Source: Bacillota bacterium (lineage in GTDB: Bacteria > Bacillota > Dethiobacteria > DTU022). From it: a stretch of 44,702 nt of DNA. Shown here piece by piece: positions 14,511-22,083 of the stretch. Below the pieces are notes generated by a model. That model saw only the letters and a program-made list of their open reading frames with translations, made no database searches and was not told where the DNA came from. The translations under genes were made by a program, and so were the position numbers. The stretch is taken from contig DUVX01000009.1 of the NCBI GenBank assembly GCA_012840855.1, forward strand, positions 1-44,702. Direction: 5' to 3'. Numbering within the stretch: position 1 is the stretch's first letter; each line of letters starts with the position of its first letter.

Positions 14511-16222
14511 GCACCCTGCTTGGTGAGCTAACCCGGGAGAGGGTGAGGCCGGAGACGGAGCACCGCCTGCTCGTCTGCGGCGGGATCCCCTGCAGCTCGA
14601 AGGGCTGCCGTGAGGTGAAGGAGTCGCTCGACGACGAGCTGCGACGAAGGGGGATCGCCGCGGAGATCCCCGTGGAGATCGTGGGCTGCATTGGCGATTG
14701 CAGCCTCGGCCCCGCCATCATCGTCTACCCCGAAGGGATCCTCTACCAAAAGCTCACCCCCGATGATGCCCGCACCATCGTCCGGGAGCATCTCGTCGGC
14801 GGCAGGGTTGTCGAGGCGCTGCTGCACCGCGATCCGCGCAGCGACGAGATCCTGCGGCAGCGGGAGACGATGCCCTTTTATTGCGGGCAGACACGGCTGG
14901 TCCTGCGCAACTGCGGGGTGATCTCGGCCCATATCGACGACTACCTTAAATACCGCGGTTACGCCGCCCTAGCCCGGGCCCTGACGGAGATGAGCCCGCA
15001 AGAGGTGATCGGTGAAGTGAAAGCCTCAGGGCTGCGCGGGCGCGGCGGCGGCGGGTTCCCCACGGGGCGCAAATGGAAGCTGGTCCGGGAGACGCCCGCC
15101 GATGAAAAATTTGTCATCTGCAACGCCGATGAGGGCGACCCCGGCGCCTTCATGGATCGCAATATTTTGGAGGGTGATCCGCACAGCATCATCGAGGGGA
15201 TGCTCATCGCAGGCTACGCCACTGGCGCCCGCCGCGGCTATATCTATGTCCGCGCCGAGTACCCCATCGCCGTGCATCGCTGCCGGGAGGCGATCCGTCA
15301 GGCCCGGCGAAAAAAACTGCTGGGGGAAAACATTCTGGAGAAGGGTTTCTCCTTCGATCTGGAGATCCGCACCGGCGCCGGGGCCTTCGTCTGCGGCGAG
15401 GAGACGGCCCTGATCTCCTCCCTGCACGGCACCCGCGGCGATCCCGAGCCGCGGCCGCCCTTTCCGGCGCAGAAGGGGCTCTGGGGCAAACCCACGCTGA
15501 TCAACAATGTAGAGACGCTGGCGAACATCCCCCTGATCATCCTGCACGGCGCAGGGCGTTTTGTCGAGCTGGGCCCGGAGGGGAGTCCAGGGACGAAGGT
15601 CTTCGCCCTCGCCGGGAAGGTGAGGCATACCGGCCTCGTAGAGGTGCCCCTGGGGACGACGCTACGGCAGATCATCTACGACATCGGCGGCGGCATCCCC
15701 GGCGACAAAAGATTCAAGGCCGCCCAGACCGGCGGCCCCTCGGGGGGCTGCCTGGGCGAGGAATCGCTCGACCGGCCCATGGATTACGACAGCCTGCGCC
15801 GGGCCGGCTCGATCATCGGCTCCGGGGGGCTCATCGTGATGGACGAGGACAGCTGCATGGTCGACCTGGCCCGCTTCTATCTCGATTTCAACCAGGACGA
15901 ATCCTGCGGCAAATGCACCCCCTGCCGCATCGGCAGCAAGCGGATGCTGGAGCTGTTGCAGGGGATCACGGGGGGGAGGGGGGAGGAGGGAGATCTGGAG
16001 AGGCTGGAGCAGCTGGCCCTGCTGATGAAAAACAGCTCCCTCTGTGGCCTCGGCCGCACCGCTCCAAACCCCCTGCTGAGCACGCTGAGAATTTTCCGCG
16101 ATGAATATCTAGCCCATATCCGGGAGCGCCGCTGCCCCGCCGGAGCCTGCCGCGCCCTGAGCCGGCAGCAGGGCAGCACCGAGGAGGGAACCCGTGCCGA
16201 AGCTGAAACTGTGGATCGATGA
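14507..16222 (+). CDS. hydB: NuoF-like flavoprotein subunit of NADH-linked [FeFe] hydrogenase
   Basis: A 571-residue subunit binding FMN and NAD(H). The N-terminal thioredoxin-like [2Fe-2S] domain (about 15-100) has C24, C29 and the CIGDC pair. The flavin/NAD domain shows GRGGGGFPTGRKW and NADEGDPGAFMDR. An SLBB region follows, then the [4Fe-4S] motif ESCGKCTPCRIGSKRM with SSLCGLGRTAP. Most hydrogenase HydB/HndC proteins add two C-terminal [4Fe-4S] clusters. Here the protein ends soon after RRCPAGACRALS, so that ferredoxin tail is missing. Its end overlaps hydA by 29 bases. With HydA and HydC it would couple H2 to NAD(H), perhaps with ferredoxin by bifurcation. Confidence 0.93.
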   Translation: MSTLLGELTRERVRPETEHRLLVCGGIPCSSKGCREVKESLDDELRRRGIAAEIPVEIVGCIGDCSLGPAIIVYPEGILYQKLTPDDARTIVREHLVGGRVVEALLHRDPRSDEILRQRETMPFYCGQTRLVLRNCGVISAHIDDYLKYRGYAALARALTEMSPQEVIGEVKASGLRGRGGGGFPTGRKWKLVRETPADEKFVICNADEGDPGAFMDRNILEGDPHSIIEGMLIAGYATGARRGYIYVRAEYPIAVHRCREAIRQARRKKLLGENILEKGFSFDLEIRTGAGAFVCGEETALISSLHGTRGDPEPRPPFPAQKGLWGKPTLINNVETLANIPLIILHGAGRFVELGPEGSPGTKVFALAGKVRHTGLVEVPLGTTLRQIIYDIGGGIPGDKRFKAAQTGGPSGGCLGEESLDRPMDYDSLRRAGSIIGSGGLIVMDEDSCMVDLARFYLDFNQDESCGKCTPCRIGSKRMLELLQGITGGRGEEGDLERLEQLALLMKNSSLCGLGRTAPNPLLSTLRIFRDEYLAHIRERRCPAGACRALSRQQGSTEEGTRAEAETVDR

Positions 16223-17987
16223 GCAGGAGATAGAGGTGGAGGAGGGGACCACCGTCCTCGAAGCCGCCCGCGGAATAGGCATCGATATCCCCACGCTCTG
16301 TTACCTGAAGGACCTGAACGCCCCCGCCGCCTGCCGCGTCTGCCTCGTTCAGGTGGAGGACAGGCCGACCATGGACTGCTCCTGTGTACTCCCCGTCAGC
16401 GAGGGAATGCGCGTCCTCACCCATACGCCGGCGGTGCTGGAGGCGCGCAAGGAGATGATCGAGCTTTTGCTGTCGGATCATCCCTTCGAGTGCCTCACCT
16501 GCGAACGCAACCTCAACTGCGAGCTGCAGCGCCTGGCAAAGCGCTACGGGATCAGGGATCTGCAGTTCTCCGGCAGCCGCAACCATTTTCCCATCGACGA
16601 CCTCTCCCCCTCGGTGGTGCGCGAGCCCGACAAATGCATCCGCTGCCGGCGCTGCCTCGCCGTCTGCGAATATTACCAGGCGGTGGGGATCTACCGCATG
16701 GTCGAGCGCTCCTTCAACGCCATCGTCGGGCCCGCCTACAACGGTTCCCTCATGGAGACGCCCTGCATCTACTGCGGCCAGTGCATCACCGTCTGCCCCA
16801 CGGGGGCGCTGCACGAGCAGGACTCGACGGCGCGGGTCTGGGAGGCGCTGCGCGATCCCGAACTGCACGTTGTCGTCCAGACCGCCCCATCCATCCGCTG
16901 CTCCATCGGCGAGGAATTCGGCTACCCCGTGGGCACCCCCGTGGCCGGCCAAATGATCGCGGCGCTGCGCCGGCTCGGCTTCGACCGCGTCTTCGACGAT
17001 TGTTTCGGCGCCGATGTCACCGTGATGGAGGAGGCCACCGAGCTCCTGGAAAGGTTCGAGCGGGGCGGCCCCTTTCCCCAGTTCACCTCCTGCTGCCCCA
17101 GCTGGGTCCGCTTCTGCGAGCTCTTCTACCCCGAGCTGAATGAAAACCTCTCCGAGGTGAAGTCGCCGCAGCAGGTCTTCGGCGTGCTGGCGAAGACCTA
17201 CTATGCCCAGGAAGCGGGGCTCGATCCGGAGCGCATCTTTGTCGTCTCGATCATGCCCTGCGTCTCCAAGAAATACGAGCTGCTGCGCCCGGAGATGAAC
17301 GACAGCGGCCGCCGCGATGTCGATGCCGAGCTGACGACCCGCGAATTTGCCCAGATGCTTTTCCAGGCCGGGATCGACCTGCGCAAGCTGCCGGAGGAGG
17401 ATTTTGACGCCCCCATGGGCCGGGCCAGCGGCGCCGGGATCATCTTCGGCTCCACCGGCGGGGTGATGGAGGCGGCCCTGCGCACCGCCTACGAATGGGT
17501 CACCGGGGAGGAGCTGAAAGATGTCGAATTTCCGCAGGTCCGCTCCGACAAGTACAAGGACGCCGAGATCCCCATGGGCGATCTGCGCCTGAAGGTGGCG
17601 GTGGCCCGGGGTACCGGGGAAGCCCGCCGTCTCATCGAAGCGCTCAAAAAAGGTCAAAAAGAATATCATTTTGTCGAGGTGATGGCCTGCCCCGCCGGCT
17701 GTGTGGGCGGGGGCGGTCAGCCGATCTATATCGAAACCAATGACTGGAACGAACAGGTGGCCCACCGCTCGCGGCGCAGCGGCGGGCTGTATCAGCTGGA
17801 CCGGCAGATGGAGCACCGCCAGTCGCATAAGAATCCCGCCGTGATCAGGCTCTACCGCGATTTTTTGGGCCACCCCGGCAGCGAGAAGGCACACCGGCTG
17901 CTGCACACCGGCTACCACTCACGCCGCCTCTACGCGCCGGAGCCGCTCCCCAAAAAAGAGCACAAACAGAGAGTCCCCCTGCGCTAA
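16194..17987 (+). CDS. hydA: [FeFe] hydrogenase catalytic subunit
   Basis: A 597-residue group A hydrogenase. From the N-terminus: a [2Fe-2S] domain (C36, C47, C50 and C62 or C64), the His-ligated [4Fe-4S] motif (H96, C100, C103, C109), two [4Fe-4S] sites (CIRCRRCLAVC and CIYCGQCITVCPTG), the H-cluster domain, then the small-subunit tail. H-cluster motifs are intact: TSCCPSW (C300, C301), IMPCVSKKYE (C356), EVMACPAGCVGGGGQP (C499, C503). Non-usual cysteines occur at C236 (IRCSIGEEF) and C270 (FDDCFGADV). The GTG start at 16194 is six bases after GAGGAGG. The maturases HydE/F/G are not in the window. Confidence 0.96.
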   Translation: MPKLKLWIDEQEIEVEEGTTVLEAARGIGIDIPTLCYLKDLNAPAACRVCLVQVEDRPTMDCSCVLPVSEGMRVLTHTPAVLEARKEMIELLLSDHPFECLTCERNLNCELQRLAKRYGIRDLQFSGSRNHFPIDDLSPSVVREPDKCIRCRRCLAVCEYYQAVGIYRMVERSFNAIVGPAYNGSLMETPCIYCGQCITVCPTGALHEQDSTARVWEALRDPELHVVVQTAPSIRCSIGEEFGYPVGTPVAGQMIAALRRLGFDRVFDDCFGADVTVMEEATELLERFERGGPFPQFTSCCPSWVRFCELFYPELNENLSEVKSPQQVFGVLAKTYYAQEAGLDPERIFVVSIMPCVSKKYELLRPEMNDSGRRDVDAELTTREFAQMLFQAGIDLRKLPEEDFDAPMGRASGAGIIFGSTGGVMEAALRTAYEWVTGEELKDVEFPQVRSDKYKDAEIPMGDLRLKVAVARGTGEARRLIEALKKGQKEYHFVEVMACPAGCVGGGGQPIYIETNDWNEQVAHRSRRSGGLYQLDRQMEHRQSHKNPAVIRLYRDFLGHPGSEKAHRLLHTGYHSRRLYAPEPLPKKEHKQRVPLR

Positions 17988-18042
17988 TCCCCGGCCGGGT
18001 CCACTACAAAAAGGGGACGGCACGAAAACCCGCTCCTCCGGC

Positions 18043-18072
18043 TTGACTGATCGAGCCATGCGAGGCTATAAT
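18043..18072 (+). promoter_or_regulatory. nadE promoter
   Basis: TTGACT (18043-18048), an 18-base spacer and TATAAT (18067-18072). It would give a leader of about 70 bases before nadE. It separates nadE from the hydrogenase operon. Confidence 0.8.
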
Positions 18073-18149
18073 ATTTCCAGAATAATCTATTTGGAGGATG
18101 CCTGCAGGCGCCTGTTATCCGGGCGACCTGCTCCTCGAGGAGGCTAATC

Positions 18150-19760
18150 GTGCTTTTTGCCCTGGCCCAGATCAACCCCGCCGCCGGCGCCCTACAGCGC
18201 AACGCCGCCGGGATCAGCCGCTCTTTCAAGGAGGCGCAGTCCCGGGGTGCCGGGCTGGTCATCTTTCCCGAAACGGCCCTGACGGGCCTGCCGCTGCAGG
18301 ATCTGCTGCGCTACGGAGATTTTATTGGTGAAACCGAAAGACTGATCCGGCGCGAGCTCGCCCCGCTGACGGCGGGCTCTCCCGCCGCCATGCTTCTGGG
18401 AACCCCCTTTCTGCGGGAGGGCCGCCTCTACAACGGCGCTCTTCTTCTCGAGGAGGGCACCATCTCCGGCAGCTACACAAAAAGTGCCCTCGAAGAGAGG
18501 GCCCCCTTCGCGGAAGAGCGCTATTTCACCCCTGGCGACGGAAATAAGCGAGAACAGTGGGGCGGCTACCGGACGGCTGTTGTAATCGGGGAGGCGGGGG
18601 AGGGCGAGCCGCCCTGGCCCGGGGGAAAAGCGCCGGCGGGAGAAAGACGGCTGCTGATCAACCTCGTCGCTTCGCCGTACAGCACTGGCTGCCGGGAGCA
18701 GCGGGAAGCACGCTGCGCCACCCTCGCCACAGAGCAAAGCTGCGCCCTGCTGATGGCGAACCTCGTCGGCGGCGGCGATGAGCTGGTTTTTGACGGGAGC
18801 TCGCTGGCCTTCAACAGCCGCGGAGAGCTACTTCGCCGGGCCGCTTCTTTTACAGAGGAGATCGTCTATCTTGACGAAGGGGAGCTCTTCGCCGCTGCTG
18901 CCGAAAAGCATCCTGATTACTCCGGGGATATCGCTGCCCTCTGCGAAGCGCTCCTGCTGGGCATCAGGGACTACTTTGCGAAGAACGGTTTTCAGAAAGC
19001 GCTGCTGGGGCTCAGCGGCGGGCTCGACTCGGCGGTTACCGCCGCCCTGGCCACAGAGGCGCTGGGGCCAGAAAATGTACTCGGCGTGCTCCTGCCCTCG
19101 GAATATTCACCGCAGCACAGCCTGGAAGACGCCCGCGCTCTGGCGAAAAACCTGGGTATGGAGCAGCGGACGATCCCGATTACGCCCATCTTCCACAGCT
19201 ACCTGAGAAACCTGAACCGCTCCGGCGAAGCGGAGATGGACCTGGCTGAGGAGAACCTGCAGGCCCGCATCCGTGGTGACATCCTCATGCTTATCGCCAA
19301 CCGCGAAAGGCGCCTGCTGCTCTCCACGGGAAACCGCTCCGAGCTGGCCGTGGGCTACTGCACCCTCTACGGCGATATGGCCGGTGCCCTGGCTGTGCTG
19401 GCCGATCTGCCCAAGCTCACCGTCTATGAGCTGGCTGAATTGATCAACCGCCGGCAGGGGCGTCCAATCATCCCGGAGCGCACCATCACCAAACCTCCCT
19501 CCGCCGAGCTGCGCCCCGATCAGCTCGATGAGGATTCGCTCCCGCCGTACAGCGTCCTCGATCCGATCCTCGATCTCTATATCGATGAGCTGCTCCCGCC
19601 CGCCGAGATCATCAGGCGAGGTTTTGACGAAGCGACGGTGCACCGGATCGTCGGCCTTGTCGACGGGGCCGAATACAAGCGCCGCCAGGCGGCACCGGCC
19701 CTGCGGGTGCGCAGCGGCCTGCGCTGGCGCAGCACCCCACCGGCCTACCGCCGCATTTAA
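18150..19760 (+). CDS. nadE: NAD synthetase with degenerate glutaminase domain
   Basis: A 536-residue enzyme with an N-terminal nitrilase-fold domain (1-250) and a C-terminal NAD synthetase domain (about 265-520). The synthetase side looks complete: LGLSGGLDSAVTAAL P-loop, STGNRSELAVGYCTLYGDMAGALAVL and TKPPSAELRPDQ. In the nitrilase-fold domain the Glu is present (IFPETALTG) and a Lys is present (YTKSALEER). The catalytic Cys, normally in an ICED motif, is replaced: the matching place reads VVIGEAGEG. The LPNY block after the Lys is also lost. The enzyme may therefore use free ammonia. The start is GTG 18150 with GAGGAGG six bases upstream. Confidence 0.93.
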   Translation: MLFALAQINPAAGALQRNAAGISRSFKEAQSRGAGLVIFPETALTGLPLQDLLRYGDFIGETERLIRRELAPLTAGSPAAMLLGTPFLREGRLYNGALLLEEGTISGSYTKSALEERAPFAEERYFTPGDGNKREQWGGYRTAVVIGEAGEGEPPWPGGKAPAGERRLLINLVASPYSTGCREQREARCATLATEQSCALLMANLVGGGDELVFDGSSLAFNSRGELLRRAASFTEEIVYLDEGELFAAAAEKHPDYSGDIAALCEALLLGIRDYFAKNGFQKALLGLSGGLDSAVTAALATEALGPENVLGVLLPSEYSPQHSLEDARALAKNLGMEQRTIPITPIFHSYLRNLNRSGEAEMDLAEENLQARIRGDILMLIANRERRLLLSTGNRSELAVGYCTLYGDMAGALAVLADLPKLTVYELAELINRRQGRPIIPERTITKPPSAELRPDQLDEDSLPPYSVLDPILDLYIDELLPPAEIIRRGFDEATVHRIVGLVDGAEYKRRQAAPALRVRSGLRWRSTPPAYRRI

Positions 19761-19777
19761 CGGCATCCCGGCCGAAC

Positions 19778-19806
19778 TTGAAGCGCACCTCCCCCTGGGA
19801 TATAAT
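19778..19806 (+). promoter_or_regulatory. mnmG promoter
   Basis: TTGAAG (19778-19783), exactly 17 bases, then TATAAT (19801-19806), 37 bases before the mnmG start. Confidence 0.8.
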
Positions 19807-19843
19807 TTTACAGATGAACTATTGAAACCGAGGAGACTGACCG

Positions 19844-21784
19844 ATGGGTAGGTATCGCACTCCGCAGAGCGAAGAAAAGTACGACGTGGTCGTCATCGGA
19901 GCAGGCCATGCCGGCTGTGAAGCGGCGCTGGCAGCGGCCCGGCTGGGCCGTCGCACGCTGCTCCTCACGCTCAACCTGGATCTGGTGGCGGTGCCGGCGT
20001 GCAACCCCTCGCTGGGCGGGCCGGGCAAGGGTCACCTGGTGCGCGAGATTGATGCCCTGGGCGGTGAGATGGCCCGCAACGCTGACCTGAATCTTTTGCA
20101 GCTGCGCCTGCTGAACACGGGCAAGGGCCCGGCGGTGCAGGCGGTGCGGGCCCAGATCGACAAGCTCGGTTACCAGATGACGATGCGCCGTACCCTGGAG
20201 CGCGAGCCCCACCTGTTTATGCGCGAGGATATGGCGGAGGAACTCGTTGTTAGGGAGGGGAGGGTCTGCGGCGTGCGCGGGCGCAGCGGAGCGTCATACG
20301 CTGCCCGCAGCGTCGTCCTTGCCGGCGGGGTCTTCCTGCGCTCAAAGATATATTACGGCACCCGCGGATACGGCTTTGCCCCCGGGGGGCTGCTTCCAGC
20401 GGTAAGCCTGGCCGAGAATTTGCAAAAGCTCGGCATTACCCTGCAGCGCTTCAAGACCGGCACGCCTCCCCGGGTGCACCGGCGCAGTATCGACTTCAGC
20501 AAGCTCAGGGAGGTGCCGGGCGATCCGGAGGCGCCGCCTTTCTCCTTTCTCACCGAATCGGTGCCGGAGAGTTATCTGCCCTGCTGGCTGACCCATACCA
20601 ATGCCCACACTCACCGGATCATCCGCGACAATCTCGCCGTGGCGCAGCCCTACAGCGGCGGCTCGATCAAGGGGCCCCGCTACTGCCCCTCCATCGAGGA
20701 TAAGATCGTTCGTTTTGCCCATCGCGAGCGCCATCCCGTCTTTATCGAACCTGAGGGGCCTGAGAGCGACGAGCTCTACCTGCAGGGGCTCTCCACCGGC
20801 CTGCCGCCCCATCTCCAGGAGCGCTTCCTGCAGACCATCCCCGGCCTGGAGCGGGTAGAGATCATCCGCCCCGCCTATGCTATCGAGTATGATTTTGCGC
20901 CGCCCTCCCAGCTGAAGCCCTCCCTGGAGAGCAGACACGTGGGCGGCCTTTTTCTCGCCGGGCAGGTGAACGGAACCACCGGCTACGAGGAGGCGGCGGC
21001 CCAGGGGCTCATCGCCGGGATCAACGCCGCCCGCTGCGTTCAAAATGAAGAGCCGCTGCTCTTAAAGCGCAGCGAGTCCTATATCGGGGTGATGATCGAC
21101 GATCTGATCACGCGAAGCGTGGAGGAACCGTACCGCGTCTTCACCTCGCGCAGCGAGTACCGCCTGCTGCTGAGACAGGACAACGCCGATCTCAGGCTCA
21201 CCAAAACCGGCTACCGCATCGGCCTCGTCGACGAAGAGCGCTACCGGCTTTACCGGCAAAAAAAGGACTTTATCGACGGCGAGAGGCGCCGCCTGCAGAA
21301 GACCCGCTACCTGCCGGGCGGCGAGCTCGACCGGCAGCTAACCGCCTGGGGCTCCGCGCCGCTGCAGCATCCCCTCTCCGCCGAGGAGCTGCTCCGCCGC
21401 CCCGAAATCGGCTACCGACGCCTCCTCGATTTCGAAGGAATCCGGCCGCCCCGCCTCGCTCCGGGTGCAATTGATGAGGTGGAAAATCAGGTCAAATACA
21501 GCGGTTACATCAAAAAGCAGCAGCGCGCAGTGGAAAGAGAGGCCCGCCACCACGAAAAGAAGATCCCCCCAAATTTTGATTACGAGCGGGCGCTCCACCT
21601 TTCCGCCGAGGCGAGACAGAAGCTGGCCCGGGCGCGGCCCGATACCGTGGGCCGGGCGGCGCGGCTGGAAGGGATCACCCCTGCAGATGTCTCCATGCTG
21701 CTGCTCTACCTGGAGCGCCCGGCGCTGCTGAACCAGCCACCCCCACCCCGGCCCTCCCCCTCGAGAGGGAGGGAGAATAAGTGA
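19844..21784 (+). CDS. mnmG: tRNA uridine 5-carboxymethylaminomethyl modification enzyme MnmG
   Basis: A 646-residue FAD enzyme that, with MnmE, installs the xm5 group on wobble U34 of tRNAs. The N-terminal FAD fold has VVVIGAGHAGCEAALAAARLG, then PACNPSLGGPGKGHL with the conserved Cys, and CPSIEDKIVRF with the second. DARR-like 'SRHVGGLFLAGQVNGTTGYE' and the C-terminal helical domain (EGITPADVSMLLLYLERP) are typical. Odd: the last 15 residues or so (PPPPRPSPSRGRENK) are translated from a 45-bp intergenic repeat whose second copy lies just downstream. The usual partner mnmE is not in the window. It has its own promoter. Confidence 0.96.
   Translation: MGRYRTPQSEEKYDVVVIGAGHAGCEAALAAARLGRRTLLLTLNLDLVAVPACNPSLGGPGKGHLVREIDALGGEMARNADLNLLQLRLLNTGKGPAVQAVRAQIDKLGYQMTMRRTLEREPHLFMREDMAEELVVREGRVCGVRGRSGASYAARSVVLAGGVFLRSKIYYGTRGYGFAPGGLLPAVSLAENLQKLGITLQRFKTGTPPRVHRRSIDFSKLREVPGDPEAPPFSFLTESVPESYLPCWLTHTNAHTHRIIRDNLAVAQPYSGGSIKGPRYCPSIEDKIVRFAHRERHPVFIEPEGPESDELYLQGLSTGLPPHLQERFLQTIPGLERVEIIRPAYAIEYDFAPPSQLKPSLESRHVGGLFLAGQVNGTTGYEEAAAQGLIAGINAARCVQNEEPLLLKRSESYIGVMIDDLITRSVEEPYRVFTSRSEYRLLLRQDNADLRLTKTGYRIGLVDEERYRLYRQKKDFIDGERRRLQKTRYLPGGELDRQLTAWGSAPLQHPLSAEELLRRPEIGYRRLLDFEGIRPPRLAPGAIDEVENQVKYSGYIKKQQRAVEREARHHEKKIPPNFDYERALHLSAEARQKLARARPDTVGRAARLEGITPADVSMLLLYLERPALLNQPPPPRPSPSRGRENK
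21738..21782. repeat. 45-bp C-rich repeat, copy 1 (inside the mnmG 3' end)
   Basis: Begins CACCCCCACCCCGGCCCTCC and ends GGAGGGAGAATAAGT, with a CCCTCGAGAGGG-type hairpin. Identical to the copy at 21805-21849. It resembles a class of widespread short hairpin repeats in bacterial genomes. Its AATAA supplies the mnmG stop region. Confidence 0.9.
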
Positions 21785-21804
21785 GGGAGCCGGGGGAATT
21801 TACG

Positions 21805-21849
21805 CACCCCCACCCCGGCCCTCCCCCTCGAGAGGGAGGGAGAATAAGT
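21805..21849. repeat. 45-bp C-rich repeat, copy 2
   Basis: Identical over 45 bases to 21738-21782, same orientation, 22 bases after it. Confidence 0.9.
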
Positions 21850-21874
21850 AGGAGACCAGCTAACTAAAGTCAGG

Positions 21875-21903
21875 TGAGTAGGGGGGACGGTTCCCTTTAC
21901 TCA
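21875..21903 (+). repeat. 29-bp palindrome-ended repeat, copy C
   Basis: TGAGT start, GGGGGGACGGTTCCCTTT core, ACTCA end. Same family and length as the copies at 12.0 and 13.2 kb. Confidence 0.85.
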
Positions 21904-22083
21904 CATTTCCCCCTCACCCTTTCCCTTTCCCGCAAGGGAAGAGGGAAAAAGACAGAGGCAAAAAGATACCCCCTTCAGCACAGATAGCAGTTTTTACCAG
22001 GGCGTTCGGACCGCCAAAATGTAGGGTTTCTCCTTCCTGTAGCGAAATAGTAATGGATCAGGATACCGGAGGCGTTGAAGACG

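Larger units (their letters stand above)
21785..22083. other. Repeat-rich intergenic region between mnmG and mrfA
   Basis: About 300 bases without a recognised gene. It contains the second 45-bp repeat (21805-21849), one 29-bp palindrome-ended repeat (21875-21903) and a C/T then G/A tract with a CTTTCCC-GCAA-GGGAAG hairpin (about 21916-21949), another repeat-like element. The remainder (21955-22070) shows no clear promoter to my eye. Confidence 0.7.

Noticed and set aside
15966-17918. A 650-codon open frame antisense to hydA
   Set aside because: The product is low-complexity, His/Gly/Ala-rich and mirrors the codons of hydA; no domain, and the plus strand is a certain gene.
18013-18020. GGGGACGG between hydA and nadE as another repeat copy
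   Set aside because: Only the core octamer is present; no complementary ends. Not counted as a copy.
18098-18331. A 77-codon frame with GGAGG touching its ATG at the nadE start
   Set aside because: The Shine-Dalgarno is too close, the peptide is Arg/Pro-rich and it overlaps the nadE coding region.
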